NCBI GenBank assembly: GCA_030641425.1
Contig: DAOWHM010000035.1
Coordinates: 1 to 20,024, forward strand
Reading direction: 5' to 3'
DNA: 20,024 bases
From: Candidatus Bathyarchaeota archaeon
GTDB lineage: Archaea > Thermoproteota > Bathyarchaeia > Bathyarchaeales > SOJC01
Shown here: positions 1-8,885 of the stretch, in pieces
How positions within the stretch are numbered: the stretch's first letter is position 1
Layout: every line of letters begins with the position of its first letter
The notes under the pieces: generated by a model
Databases searched by the model: none
What the model was told of the DNA's origin: nothing
Seen by the model: only the letters and a program-made list of their open reading frames with translations
Program-made: the position numbers and the translations under genes

Positions 1-92
1 AACCATCTAATGCAACCAATCCAAATTTAACCAATCTAATTTGATTGAGTCAATCTATCCAATGTAGTTCAACCATCAAACCTAACCAATGT
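1..92. repeat. Degenerate AACCAATC-type short repeats
   Basis: Variants of AACCAATC/AACCATC recur at about 1, 14, 29, 71 and 84, with looser copies between. Spacing is 13-15 bases for the first three and irregular afterwards. The stretch is AT-rich and lies upstream of the SSB gene. It could be a decayed tandem repeat or a low-complexity promoter region. No function is assigned. Confidence 0.3.
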
Positions 93-183
93 GTGCGCAT
101 ATCCTTCTCATTTGTGTTTGCACCGCAATCCTTAAGAACTTCGTACTCATTTCGATGAACTTGACTGAAACGAGTGTTGAAGT

Positions 184-621
184 ATGTCGAATAAAGAACA
201 GCCCGAAAGTGAAGAATTGGTGAAAATAGAGAAATTGACCCCCAGTTCGAAGGGAGCAAACACGATTGTGAAGGTGATATCAAAAAGTGAAGTTAGGAAC
301 GTCACTGGAAGAGATTATTCCGTACGCAGAGTTGCCGACGCTTTGGTAGGAGATGAAACAGGATGCGTATATCTCACGCTCTGGGATGACAACATAGACA
401 AAATAAACGAGGAAGCCACACTACGCGTCACTAACGGCTACGTAAACCTGTTCAAGGGGAACATGCGATTAAACATAGGAAAATATGGCAGCTTCGAACT
501 TCTGGAAGAATCCCCCATTACAGAAGTCAACACAGAAAACAACTTATCTGATAAACGATACGAACAGGAAAGGCGCTATCGCAGATACGGTGAAGGAAGA
601 GGTTACCAGCGAAGAAGATAA
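184..621 (+). CDS. Single-stranded DNA-binding protein, crenarchaeal OB-fold type
   Basis: This 145-aa protein is about the size of the Sulfolobus single-domain SSB (around 148 aa) and has the same layout. One OB-fold spans roughly residues 18-108, with the family signature VGDETG followed by hydrophobic LTLWDD at 55-69 and the FKGNMRLNIG strand at 90-99. A charged linker and a short Arg/Tyr/Gly-rich tail (about 125-145) follow. The family binds ssDNA in replication and repair through the OB-fold, and the flexible tail usually recruits partners; here the tail is basic, so it may itself contact nucleic acid. The ATG at 184 is the only good start; no SD is visible, so a short leader or leaderless message is likely. 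It converges on a second OB-fold protein at 796-1545 with a similar core, suggesting paralogues. Confidence 0.85.
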   Translation: MSNKEQPESEELVKIEKLTPSSKGANTIVKVISKSEVRNVTGRDYSVRRVADALVGDETGCVYLTLWDDNIDKINEEATLRVTNGYVNLFKGNMRLNIGKYGSFELLEESPITEVNTENNLSDKRYEQERRYRRYGEGRGYQRRR

Positions 622-639
622 TAAACGCACTGAGAGAAT

Positions 640-675
640 CCCACGCTACTTTGCTAATTTGCGTGGGTTACTTTT
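640..675 (+). terminator. Hairpin plus T-rich tail after SSB
   Basis: CCCACGC (640-646) pairs perfectly with GCGTGGG (661-667) across a 14-base loop, followed by TTACTTTT. It lies 19 bases after the SSB stop and between convergent genes, so it could end transcription from either side. Confidence 0.5.
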
Positions 676-795
676 AAATTTCTTCTTGCATTTCACACTA
701 CAGAAATAGTATGCCTCTCCGTCGTAACTCATCTTAAATCTTGATGTTTTTCATTCATAGCCAGCCGCAAACAGGATCGCTGGGCATTGCCACAC

Positions 796-1545
796 TCACC
801 CATGCCCACGCGTCACAATGCTGTTTAGATTTGGATTATGTTCCAGCTCTCTTATGATGGCTCCCTCATGATTGCGCGCGTGCACAACTCTCAATTTGCT
901 GTGTCTCCTGATTCTCAGTTGAGTTTCACCTTTATATGCGGTGACGCTTGCATTTTCTATATCAACCATATCATTAATGGAAAGTGAGTTTATTCGATCA
1001 TTCCATAGAGTCAGTTTCACGGTGCCAGTTTCATCTGTCAAAGTTACATTGGTAAACTTGACATAATCGTTATATCGTGTTAGAGCTAAGATGGGTCTTG
1101 AAATTGCGAGAATACGAGCTTTCACGTTAATTCGCTTCATTCCAGTCTTCAGACCCTTAATTTTAAAATATCTTGATTCTCCACTTGTTCTCTTCATTAG
1201 AGCATTTTTCTCACGTTCAACTATATGTTCAAATTCTTTCAGTGGAGCTGTTTCTTTGAGAAGGTGTTCTGGTATAGGGAATTGTGCAACTACTTTGTGG
1301 TCTGTGGTTATAAGGAAAATGGCTCGGTCTCTCATTTTTTCGCGGCACTGAATTGTTAATTGCTTACACTTGGACCTTCGATTCTGCCAGGCATCCACAA
1401 TCTTGTTGAAAAGTGTGTTGTGGTCAACTCTGTATTTCACAGAAATTTTTGCGAGATACTCGAGAAGCTTCGTATTAGCTGCTGAATGACCCCTACCTCG
1501 AGGTCGTCCGCGTGTTGCCCATCTTCTACTTTGCATCCAACCCAT
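796..1545 (-). CDS. OB-fold nucleic-acid-binding protein with unknown N-terminal domain
   Basis: A 249-aa protein. Residues about 128-222 form an OB-fold closely resembling that of the SSB at 184-621: TDETGTVKLTLWNDR at 170-184 and AYKGETQLRI at 203-212 match the SSB signature. The N-terminus begins with a very basic Arg-rich stretch (residues 7-19), then an alpha-helical region with two cysteines (C60, C67) that I do not recognise. It is probably an RPA/SSB-like DNA- or RNA-binding protein; the N-terminal domain may add specificity. The first ATG (1545) has no clear SD and an alternative ATG lies three codons in. It is convergent with the SSB gene and has no obvious operon partner. Confidence 0.65.
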   Translation of the reverse strand: MGWMQSRRWATRGRPRGRGHSAANTKLLEYLAKISVKYRVDHNTLFNKIVDAWQNRRSKCKQLTIQCREKMRDRAIFLITTDHKVVAQFPIPEHLLKETAPLKEFEHIVEREKNALMKRTSGESRYFKIKGLKTGMKRINVKARILAISRPILALTRYNDYVKFTNVTLTDETGTVKLTLWNDRINSLSINDMVDIENASVTAYKGETQLRIRRHSKLRVVHARNHEGAIIRELEHNPNLNSIVTRGHG

Positions 1546-1768
1546 CCCAAATTTCCATTCGATTAATACCCCGTCTTAATTGCCAGATCTATTGTTAAAA
1601 GATTTCTATTGCATTGCTAAATACACATTTGACTACGGTTCTTCCGTTGATTTATATGCGCACATTTCAATTTGATAAAAGCGTGAGCATGTGTAATAGC
1701 AAGCCTTCTGACAACCTTCACCTTGAAATTTCGCAAGAACGCGCACGGAAACACTATGAGAAACATAA

Positions 1769-2233
1769 TTAGTTTTCCTTCAATATATACTCGTCATACT
1801 CCAGTTCAAGTTTGTTCTTGTGACTTAGCTCTTCCTGTGCCAGCCTACTGAATAAGCCCCCAACTTCCGTTCCTTCAAGTCCCAGAGCCAACGATTTATA
1901 ATAGTCATAGGTGACCTTCTCCCGTTTTGCCGCATAAACCAATATCCTTTGATAGTCAACATCTTCGGAAATGGATGTATCTTTCATTACGTCAACTATC
2001 TTCAAGTCCTGAATCTTATTTACCAGGAGACCTAATTCAGAGAGTTTCTTCTTGTTCTCCAGTATTGCCATGAGTTTCTCCTTGTGCTTTACTTCTTCTT
2101 GAGCCAATTCTTCGAGGAATTTCTTAGATGACGCGTACTTCACCTTTCCTTGAGCCATCCTGTACAACATGTAAGACTGTTCTTCAATCTTAATAGCTGC
2201 TTCAAGAATCGTCTTCAAGTTTTTTCCAACCAT
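1769..2233 (-). CDS. Ferritin-like diiron protein, rubrerythrin family
   Basis: A 154-aa all-helical protein with the four-helix ferritin-like diiron pattern: E17/E18 on helix 1, E47-x-x-H50 on helix 2, E105 on helix 3 (KREKVTYDYY) and E135-x-x-H138 on helix 4. The C-terminal rubredoxin domain of classical rubrerythrin is absent, so this is the short form. Family members reduce peroxide or handle iron in anaerobes; the exact substrate cannot be read here. A GGAGA SD about 8 bases upstream of the ATG supports the start. It is divergent from the gltA-like gene at 2378 with about 144 bases between them. Confidence 0.75.
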   Translation of the reverse strand: MVGKNLKTILEAAIKIEEQSYMLYRMAQGKVKYASSKKFLEELAQEEVKHKEKLMAILENKKKLSELGLLVNKIQDLKIVDVMKDTSISEDVDYQRILVYAAKREKVTYDYYKSLALGLEGTEVGGLFSRLAQEELSHKNKLELEYDEYILKEN

Positions 2234-2310
2234 CGAAGAAGTCTCCTAGAGGATTTGATTTGCACTTTCTTGAAACATAAATCTTTCTCCAAAAGGTCTT
2301 CAACAATTGA

Positions 2311-2329
2311 TTTATTAGTTCGATTCGAA
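2311..2329 (+). promoter_or_regulatory. Possible TATA box and overlapping inverted repeat upstream of gltA-like gene
   Basis: TTTATTAG (2311-2318) is a reasonable archaeal TATA-like element about 60 bases before the ATG at 2378. TTCGA-T-TCGAA (2319-2329) directly abuts it and is a perfect short inverted repeat, which is where an archaeal repressor would bind. This is inferred from position only. Confidence 0.25.
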
Positions 2330-2365
2330 AATTAATGCACTTCTAAATGCGCGTGCAAGACATAG

Positions 2366-3787
<1,422 letters not shown>

Positions 3788-3791
3788 AAAT

Positions 3792-3877
3792 CTCTCCTGC
3801 AACAAGCATGCATCAACTAGTAATCTTCGACGCTTACAAGGCTTTATAGCATGCATTTGGGGGAAGCAATAGGAGAG
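3792..3877. other. Imperfect long inverted repeat in the 3' region of the gltA-like gene
   Basis: Five bases after the gltA-like stop, CTCTCCT (3792-3798) is complementary to AGGAGAG (3871-3877), and AGCATGCAT occurs at both 3805-3813 and 3848-3856, its ATGCAT core being self-complementary. Together they could fold a long imperfect stem. It may act in termination or 3' processing between convergent genes, or be chance. Confidence 0.25.
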
Positions 3878-3965
3878 GTTGGCCAACTACATTTCCTTCA
3901 GATGCGGGTTGACACCAAGAACCTAGGCGACATCATATAATACATTGACAATATGCCATGATTTT

Positions 3966-4016
3966 GCTTCATCTGAACAGATCATTAAAGATCTCAGTTT
4001 TCAGTAGAGTGAAAGC
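3966..4016 (-). other. Structured 3' region of the secreted-protein gene; possible SECIS or terminator
   Basis: Read on the minus strand, starting 6 bases after the stop at 4023: outer arms GCTTTCA and TGAAGC pair with one bulge. Inner arms CTGA-GATC and GATC-TGT-TCAG pair around a TTTAAT loop. The 5' side of the internal loop carries GAAAA and the 3' side a single A. Archaeal SECIS elements are 3'-UTR stem-loops with a GAA/A internal loop, so this is a candidate. The apical helix is not GC-rich and the 5' internal loop is too long, so a plain terminator hairpin is a real alternative. Confidence 0.25.
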
Positions 4017-4022
4017 TTGGGG

Positions 4023-5483
4023 CTACCAGCTCTGCCCATAGCGGGTTGCAGCTATAACAACATCGAATATATTTATGATTCCATTATCATCTACGTCGCT
4101 GTTCGGTTGATATGCCGGTTCTCCAATGGTCGTCATATAGGCGGTTGATATACGGACAATATCAAAGATGTCTACATCTTTGTCTCCATCCAAGTCTCCC
4201 GGAATAGTCACGAAAACGTCTCCAGCAGCATACCTCTCATTATCTGATGCATTGTACTCGTCAGGAACAAGCAACGCAACTCCACTCATTGTGTAGTTTC
4301 CTTTCGCAAACCCTGTTGTATCCCATGTAAATGTCACGATCTCACTCTGTCCTGAAGTCAGAGTGACTTCCATTTGCCCAAAGAGCGAGGATTCCGAATA
4401 GGCTGTAACATTAAAGATCTCCGTATAGCTACCTTCGTTCTTAACTTTCACAAAGACAGTCAAATTGTATCCCTGACCAACAATTTCAAAGGGTAAACAA
4501 CCGGTCTTAGAAGTGGAAACGTTTAGGACAGCTACATCGTGCATCAACATAAACGAGAAGTATACTATGCTTGAAGCGCCTGTGTTGCCTACTATATCCC
4601 TTGCGTAGACCACCAAGTTATGAGATCCTTCACTCATTTCAGGCAGCGTTGTGTTACCGCTAATTGTTACATTTGCCTGTTCATCCAAACTGAAAACCAT
4701 CCATTCAACCGATTCATCAACTGTGAAGGCTAATGGGATAGCAGTAACTCCATAAGTCTTGTTCAAAGGTGATAAGACTGAGACAGCTGGAGTGATTATA
4801 TCCTGTATAGTGAAGTTTATCATATCTGATCTTCCCATGTTGCCAGCTGTGTCATTTGCATATACCACTATTGAGTGGGTGCCATCAGTGAGGTAGCTGA
4901 GCGTCGTATTACCTGTAATCGTCACGTTTGCTTGGTCGTCTAGGCTGTAACCTATCCAATCTGCCGTCTCATCCAACGTGAAGCTGAGCGCTACTTTACT
5001 ATTTGAGTAGGTACTATTCTCAGGGCTGAGAATGAATATGTTTGGTGGTGCATCGACTACATTGACAGATTTGTATCCCGTCTCCTCTACATATGCTCCA
5101 GTATCCATCCTGTATCCGTAAGCTTTTACGTTGAGATAGAAAATTCCGTCATCTGTAAAGACTACTGTCCAATTTAGAGTAGTCATCTCGCCAATATACA
5201 AATCTCCTACATATACTGGATTGCTTCCTGAGATTAGGTCTGCCTGAGGAGGAAGAGTTAACGACGCCCACATCTCGCGGACGCCGTATGCACCTCAGCA
5301 AAGCTCAATCTCTATAAAAGCTTCCACAGAAGCATGCTGGCCAACTATCGGTTCAGAAGGTATGATACTTACTTGTGGTATCTGTAATTTGCCATAGGTA
5401 CTTTTCGTGAATAACCCTGCAAAAGAGAATATTGTAATAAAAGCCAACATGCCTACTGCAATTCTGTAAGTTCTCCGTTTCAT
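4023..5483 (-). CDS. Secreted Ig-like/CARDB/dockerin protein with in-frame UGA (candidate selenoprotein or interrupted gene)
   Basis: Two open stretches, 5295-5483 and 4023-5273, lie in the same frame, separated only by a TGA at 5295-5297; read through, they give 486 aa. Residues 1-31 are a Sec-type signal peptide (KRR, then a hydrophobic core). The first Ig-like domain (about 35-140) spans the TGA. Two related Ig-like repeats (about 148-227 and 232-312) share a SLDxQANVTIxGNTTL core. A CARDB-like domain (about 316-425) and a dockerin-like pair of Ca-binding loops (DLDGDKDVDIFDI, DVDDNGIINIFDV) end the protein. The downstream part alone would lack a signal peptide and half a domain, so it is either read through or broken. 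The context is Leu-Cys62-UGA63-Gly. The gene lies 87 bases after selD on the same strand. Alternatives are a nonsense mutation or a sequencing error. Confidence 0.6.
5295..5297 (-). other. In-frame TGA, possible Sec63 codon of the secreted protein
   Basis: The codon lies between TGC (Cys62) and GGT (Gly64). The frame stays open for 62 codons before and 423 after, with domain continuity (signal peptide and half an Ig-like domain before, the rest after). The organism evidently decodes UGA as Sec (see selD). No homologue comparison was possible, so recoding is unproven. Confidence 0.4.
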
Positions 5484-5516
5484 CTCCCATCAGATTCATA
5501 TTGTCACGCGAATATT

Positions 5517-5558
5517 TTAAGGATGGTGTTATCTAGCCTTTTGAGATACGATTCTTAA
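5517..5558 (-). other. selD: Hairpin in the 3' UTR of selD, weak SECIS candidate
   Basis: Minus strand, starting 12 bases after the selD stop: outer TTAAG/CTTAA and inner TATCT/AGATA pair, with a CAAAAGGCT loop. GAA overlaps the 5' internal-loop side and an A sits on the 3' side. Position fits an archaeal 3'-UTR SECIS; the AU-rich helices do not match the known GC-rich ones well. Confidence 0.2.
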
Positions 5559-5570
5559 TCCAAGCAAATC

Positions 5571-6611
5571 CTAGCTTGGCACCTCTACAACTTCCACTTC
5601 CTCAGTTATGAGCGCTTTACCTGGTCCTTTTTGCACGTCGCCTATTACGTATCCTTCACAACCTCTCCTTCTGAGAGCTCTCAAAAGCCGGTCAACTAGA
5701 TCCTCCGGCAATGAAATCAGTAGACCTCCAGCTGTCTCAGCTGCTTCTCCTTGGAGCAGAGGATAACCAAAAGCTTCAGCAATCTTTGGAGCCCACCTAA
5801 TCACTGGCAACGTGTTGATGCGAATTGAGACACTACTCTGTTCAGCCATGTTCAAAGCGTGTCCCAATATCCCAAAACCAGTAACATCCGTAGCCGCATT
5901 CACTCCAATATCCAGCATTGCAATAGCTGCGTCTCGGTTTGAAGTTGTCATAATATGAATTGCCAAATCTATAGATTTCGACAAGTCATCTCTAGAAATG
6001 AGATTAACGATCTCTTCTTGCTGGCTGTCTGAGAGTCTCAGCAACCTCATGATAGGCTGAATCCCTAATGGCTTAGTCAACACTAATTTATCTCCTGGCT
6101 TGGCTGTTGAGATTAAGACTACCTTAGTTATGTCAGCAATCGCCGTAACACTTCCCCCCATAATGGGCCACGGACATATTATTGTGTGCCCACCTACAAC
6201 AGGTGCATCTACGGACCTGCAGAAGTCGTGGAATCCCTTCAAAATCTCCTTCTGAGCTTCCAGAGGTAGGTTCTCAGGCATACCCATAAGGACAAGTACA
6301 GAAAGGATGTCAAGTCCACCCTTCGCATACACATCGTTCGTGGCGTTGCAGGCTGCAATTTGACCCTGAGTATAGGGGTCATCTATGATTGGCGTGAAGA
6401 AGTCAGTCGTTGTCAAAACCGCTTGTGTCTCAGAGAAACGGGTTATCGCGGAATCCTCTCCGATGGAGGCAACTACCCTATCGTCGCCAACCTGTTCAGC
6501 ATTGGATTCTAGAAGAAGCTCCCTGAGCTCTCGCCTAGGAAGCTTACAACTTCATCCAAACAGTTGGGACATAGTCGTAAGGCGGTAAGGAAGATCCTTG
6601 TATCTCCTCAA
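5571..6611 (-). CDS. selD: Selenophosphate synthetase, selenocysteine-containing
   Basis: Makes selenophosphate from selenide and ATP, the Se donor for SepSecS. Read from TTG 6611 through an in-frame TGA (6552-6554), the product is 346 aa, close to E. coli SelD (347). The N-terminus YRLTTMSQLFG-U20-S-C22-K23 matches the family segment RLT...G-C/U-x-C-K, with the catalytic Cys/Sec and the essential Lys at the right spacing. Mg/ATP ligands follow: GED53SA, TTTD70FF, NATND93VYA, and later TDVTGFG. Conventional gene calling would start at TTG 6416 and lose the catalytic N-terminus. The TTG at 6611 is preferred over ATG 6572 because RLT lies upstream of that ATG and GGAG (6622-6625) sits 10 bases before the TTG. 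It is divergent from the PSTK-SelB gene. Confidence 0.93.
6552..6554 (-). other. selD: UGA selenocysteine codon of selD (Sec20)
   Basis: The TGA lies in the motif G-U-S-C-K, where other SelD proteins carry Cys (E. coli C17) or Sec. The conserved SelD sequence continues in frame on both sides. Confidence 0.92.
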
Positions 6612-6663
6612 GACTCAATAACTCCAGCCAGTAACGAACAAAAAGAGATACTTCATCCTTCAC

Positions 6664-6671
6664 TAATAAAA
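6664..6671. promoter_or_regulatory. AT-rich box in the selD / PSTK-SelB divergent region
   Basis: TAATAAAA (TTTTATTA on the other strand) is the main TATA-like sequence in the short space between the divergent starts. It lies about 22 bases before ATG 6690, which suits a leaderless or very short-leader transcript of the fusion gene. It lies about 55 bases before the selD TTG, which would leave a leader of about 30 bases including its GGAG. Position-based inference. Confidence 0.3.
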
Positions 6672-6689
6672 CTGTGCAGGCAGATCTTA

Positions 6690-8885
6690 ATGCAGAAGCC
6701 CTTCCTATTGATTCTCTGTGGCATTCCTTCATCAGGCAAATCAACACTAGCGAGTGAAATTGCAGGAAAACTGGAGAGGGAGCATGGTTATTTGACAGTT
6801 GTTGTGACATCAGACACTTTCAGACATATGGTGCCTACATATAGTCGCGTTTTCAAGCCAGAGTTGGAACACTTTGTTAGAGAAGCCACCTCTCGAACTA
6901 TAGAAGAAGCCTTGAGAAAGGGGCTTCTTGTAGTCAGCGATGACGTGAACTATTACAGGTCGATTAGAAGACACCTTAAGAGGATTGCTGAACGAGCCAG
7001 AGCCAACTATGCAATAATCTACGTTGACACGCCTTTGGACGTAGCATTTCAATGGAATAAGGCGAGGGGAGAACCTATTCCCAACACTCTGATCGAGGAG
7101 ATGTACTACAAACTGGACAAACCTGGTGAAAAATACAAGTGGGACACACCTCTCCTCACAGTCGATCCAAACACATCCAAACTTGACGAGCTTGTCCAAC
7201 TCGTAGTTTCGAAGGTAACCCAAAAAATTCGGGAAGAAGGAGGTGTATTGGTAAAGAAAAAACTAACGGAACCCCAATCTCTTAAGAAAGATTTGGATAG
7301 GGAAACTCGCCATGCCATGGGAGAGGTTATGAAGAGATATGGAAACCTTGACTTGGCCAAAACGATATCAGACATAAGGAAGAAAACAGTGGATGAAGCC
7401 CTTGAGCAAGGACTGTCCATTTCTGAAGCGACACATCTGTTCTATGATCGTGCAGAGGTGATCCTGAAAGATCGAAGACACAAAATTGAAGGAAAAACCA
7501 TGCTGCATGTCGGCCTATTTGGTCACGTAGACCACGGGAAAACCCAACTTGCACGTTGCCTGACTGAGATACCTTCAACTGCATGTCTTGACAAGCATCC
7601 CCAAGCCCAGGAACGCGGCATGAGTATCGATATGGGTTTCTCAGCCTTCAACCTCGGCAACAATGTTATTACCCTTGTTGATCTGCCAGGACATCACTCC
7701 CTAATTAGGCACGTTGTAGCTGGCGCAAACATAATAGATCAGGGTATACTTGTGGTAGCCGCCAATGAAGGCCCTATGGTTCAAACCCTTGAACACCTCC
7801 AAATCCTCACTTCACTAAAGATAGAAAGGTTGATCGTAGCAATCAACAAAATTGATCTTGTCGATGATAAACAGCTAGATCAAACAAAGGTAGCCATTGA
7901 AAATCTCCTCGAGAAGACTCCCTTCAAAAACTCTCCAATATTACCTATCTCCGCCATAGAATGTGAAGGCATCCACGAGCTGAAAGAGGCACTTGCCAAA
8001 AACTTGAGTTCTCCAGTGAGACAATGGTCTGGCAATCTGAAAGTACCTATCAGCCACTCCTTTCACGTCTCTGGAATGGGAACAGCTGTTACAGGAACAA
8101 TCCTACGAGGTAAAGTGAAAATAGGAGATAAAGTCGAAGTACTGCCTCTTAAAAAAGAATGCAAAGTAAGAAGTCTACAAATCTTCGGGAAAGACGTGAA
8201 GGAAGCATCTGCAGGTGACCGCGTGGGTATGACTCTTCTTAAAGTAAGATCAAAGGATCTCTCAAGAGGAGATGTAATTGTCGCCCCTGGCACCATGGAT
8301 GTAATAGACCTCTTAGATCTGGATATGGACGTGAGACCTCAATATGAAGGCAATCTCCACCAAAAAGACAAGGTTCATATCAGCATTGGCTTAAAAACAG
8401 TTGCTGGACAGATTTATCCTTACACTACCCAACAGTCTATGAAAATAGTGAAGAAAAACGTCTCCCCTGGAAGCAGCTGCAAGGTACTCATCAAAATGCA
8501 AAAAGCCCTTCCAGTAGAGATCGGAGATAAAGCATTGCTGGCGAAACTCGATCTACCTCATGAACGTTCCAGAATAGTAGGCATCGCCAAAATTACTGCC
8601 TTACCAAGAAACCCTGAACTCTATGCTGCCAAAATCAAGAAAGGTACTGTAAAGAAGAAAACTCCGGATGGTTTCTATATAGTTTCCGACCTATTCATAA
8701 CAAAAGAAGCTGCTCAACATGTTGCTAAAAAACGTAGGAAGCTCATCACAGCAGAATCAAAAGCCAAGGGAACTGTCCTCCAGCACCATGGTGATGAAGG
8801 TGACGTTATAGTGGATTTCGAAACCTCACCAATAATATCTGAAGAGGTGTACTATTATCGACTAAGGAGGGTAAGAATTGATTGA
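6690..8885 (+). CDS. pstK-selB: Fusion of O-phosphoseryl-tRNA(Sec) kinase and Sec-specific elongation factor (PSTK-SelB)
   Basis: A single 731-aa frame holds two complete enzymes. Residues about 5-259 are PSTK, which phosphorylates Ser-tRNA(Sec): Walker A GIPSSGKST (11-19), SDDVNYYRSIRR and the EKYKWDTPLL segment match Methanocaldococcus PSTK, and the family's C-terminal helical region (LDRETRHAM onward) is present. After a linker of about 10 residues, SelB starts near M271: G1 GHVDHGKT (278-285), RGMSIDMGF, G3 DLPGH (331-335), G4 NKID (386-389), then EF domains 2-3 and an archaeal-length domain IV ending LRRVRID. Each half is the normal length of its free-standing homologue. ATG 6690 is preferred because PSTK usually reaches Walker A within about 10 residues. 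A TTG at 6564 would add 42 unrelated residues and overlap selD. SepSecS follows with an 8-base overlap. Confidence 0.93.
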   Translation: MQKPFLLILCGIPSSGKSTLASEIAGKLEREHGYLTVVVTSDTFRHMVPTYSRVFKPELEHFVREATSRTIEEALRKGLLVVSDDVNYYRSIRRHLKRIAERARANYAIIYVDTPLDVAFQWNKARGEPIPNTLIEEMYYKLDKPGEKYKWDTPLLTVDPNTSKLDELVQLVVSKVTQKIREEGGVLVKKKLTEPQSLKKDLDRETRHAMGEVMKRYGNLDLAKTISDIRKKTVDEALEQGLSISEATHLFYDRAEVILKDRRHKIEGKTMLHVGLFGHVDHGKTQLARCLTEIPSTACLDKHPQAQERGMSIDMGFSAFNLGNNVITLVDLPGHHSLIRHVVAGANIIDQGILVVAANEGPMVQTLEHLQILTSLKIERLIVAINKIDLVDDKQLDQTKVAIENLLEKTPFKNSPILPISAIECEGIHELKEALAKNLSSPVRQWSGNLKVPISHSFHVSGMGTAVTGTILRGKVKIGDKVEVLPLKKECKVRSLQIFGKDVKEASAGDRVGMTLLKVRSKDLSRGDVIVAPGTMDVIDLLDLDMDVRPQYEGNLHQKDKVHISIGLKTVAGQIYPYTTQQSMKIVKKNVSPGSSCKVLIKMQKALPVEIGDKALLAKLDLPHERSRIVGIAKITALPRNPELYAAKIKKGTVKKKTPDGFYIVSDLFITKEAAQHVAKKRRKLITAESKAKGTVLQHHGDEGDVIVDFETSPIISEEVYYYRLRRVRID
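8864..8871 (+). promoter_or_regulatory. Strong SD setting the SepSecS TTG start
   Basis: AAGGAGGG ends 6 bases before TTG 8878, inside the last codons of the upstream fusion gene. It fixes the TTG start and indicates translational coupling. Confidence 0.75.

Noticed and set aside
1..92. CRISPR array
   Set aside because: Repeat units are only 7-9 bases, degenerate and irregularly spaced, without conserved repeats or spacers.
5274..5300. Frameshift rather than in-frame TGA in the secreted protein
   Set aside because: The sequence before and after the TGA is in the same frame, so no shift is needed; the issue is only the TGA codon.
6564..6689. N-terminal extension of PSTK-SelB from TTG 6564
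   Set aside because: There is no SD, the 42 residues do not match the PSTK family, and it would overlap the selD 5' coding region head to head; ATG 6690 fits the family start.
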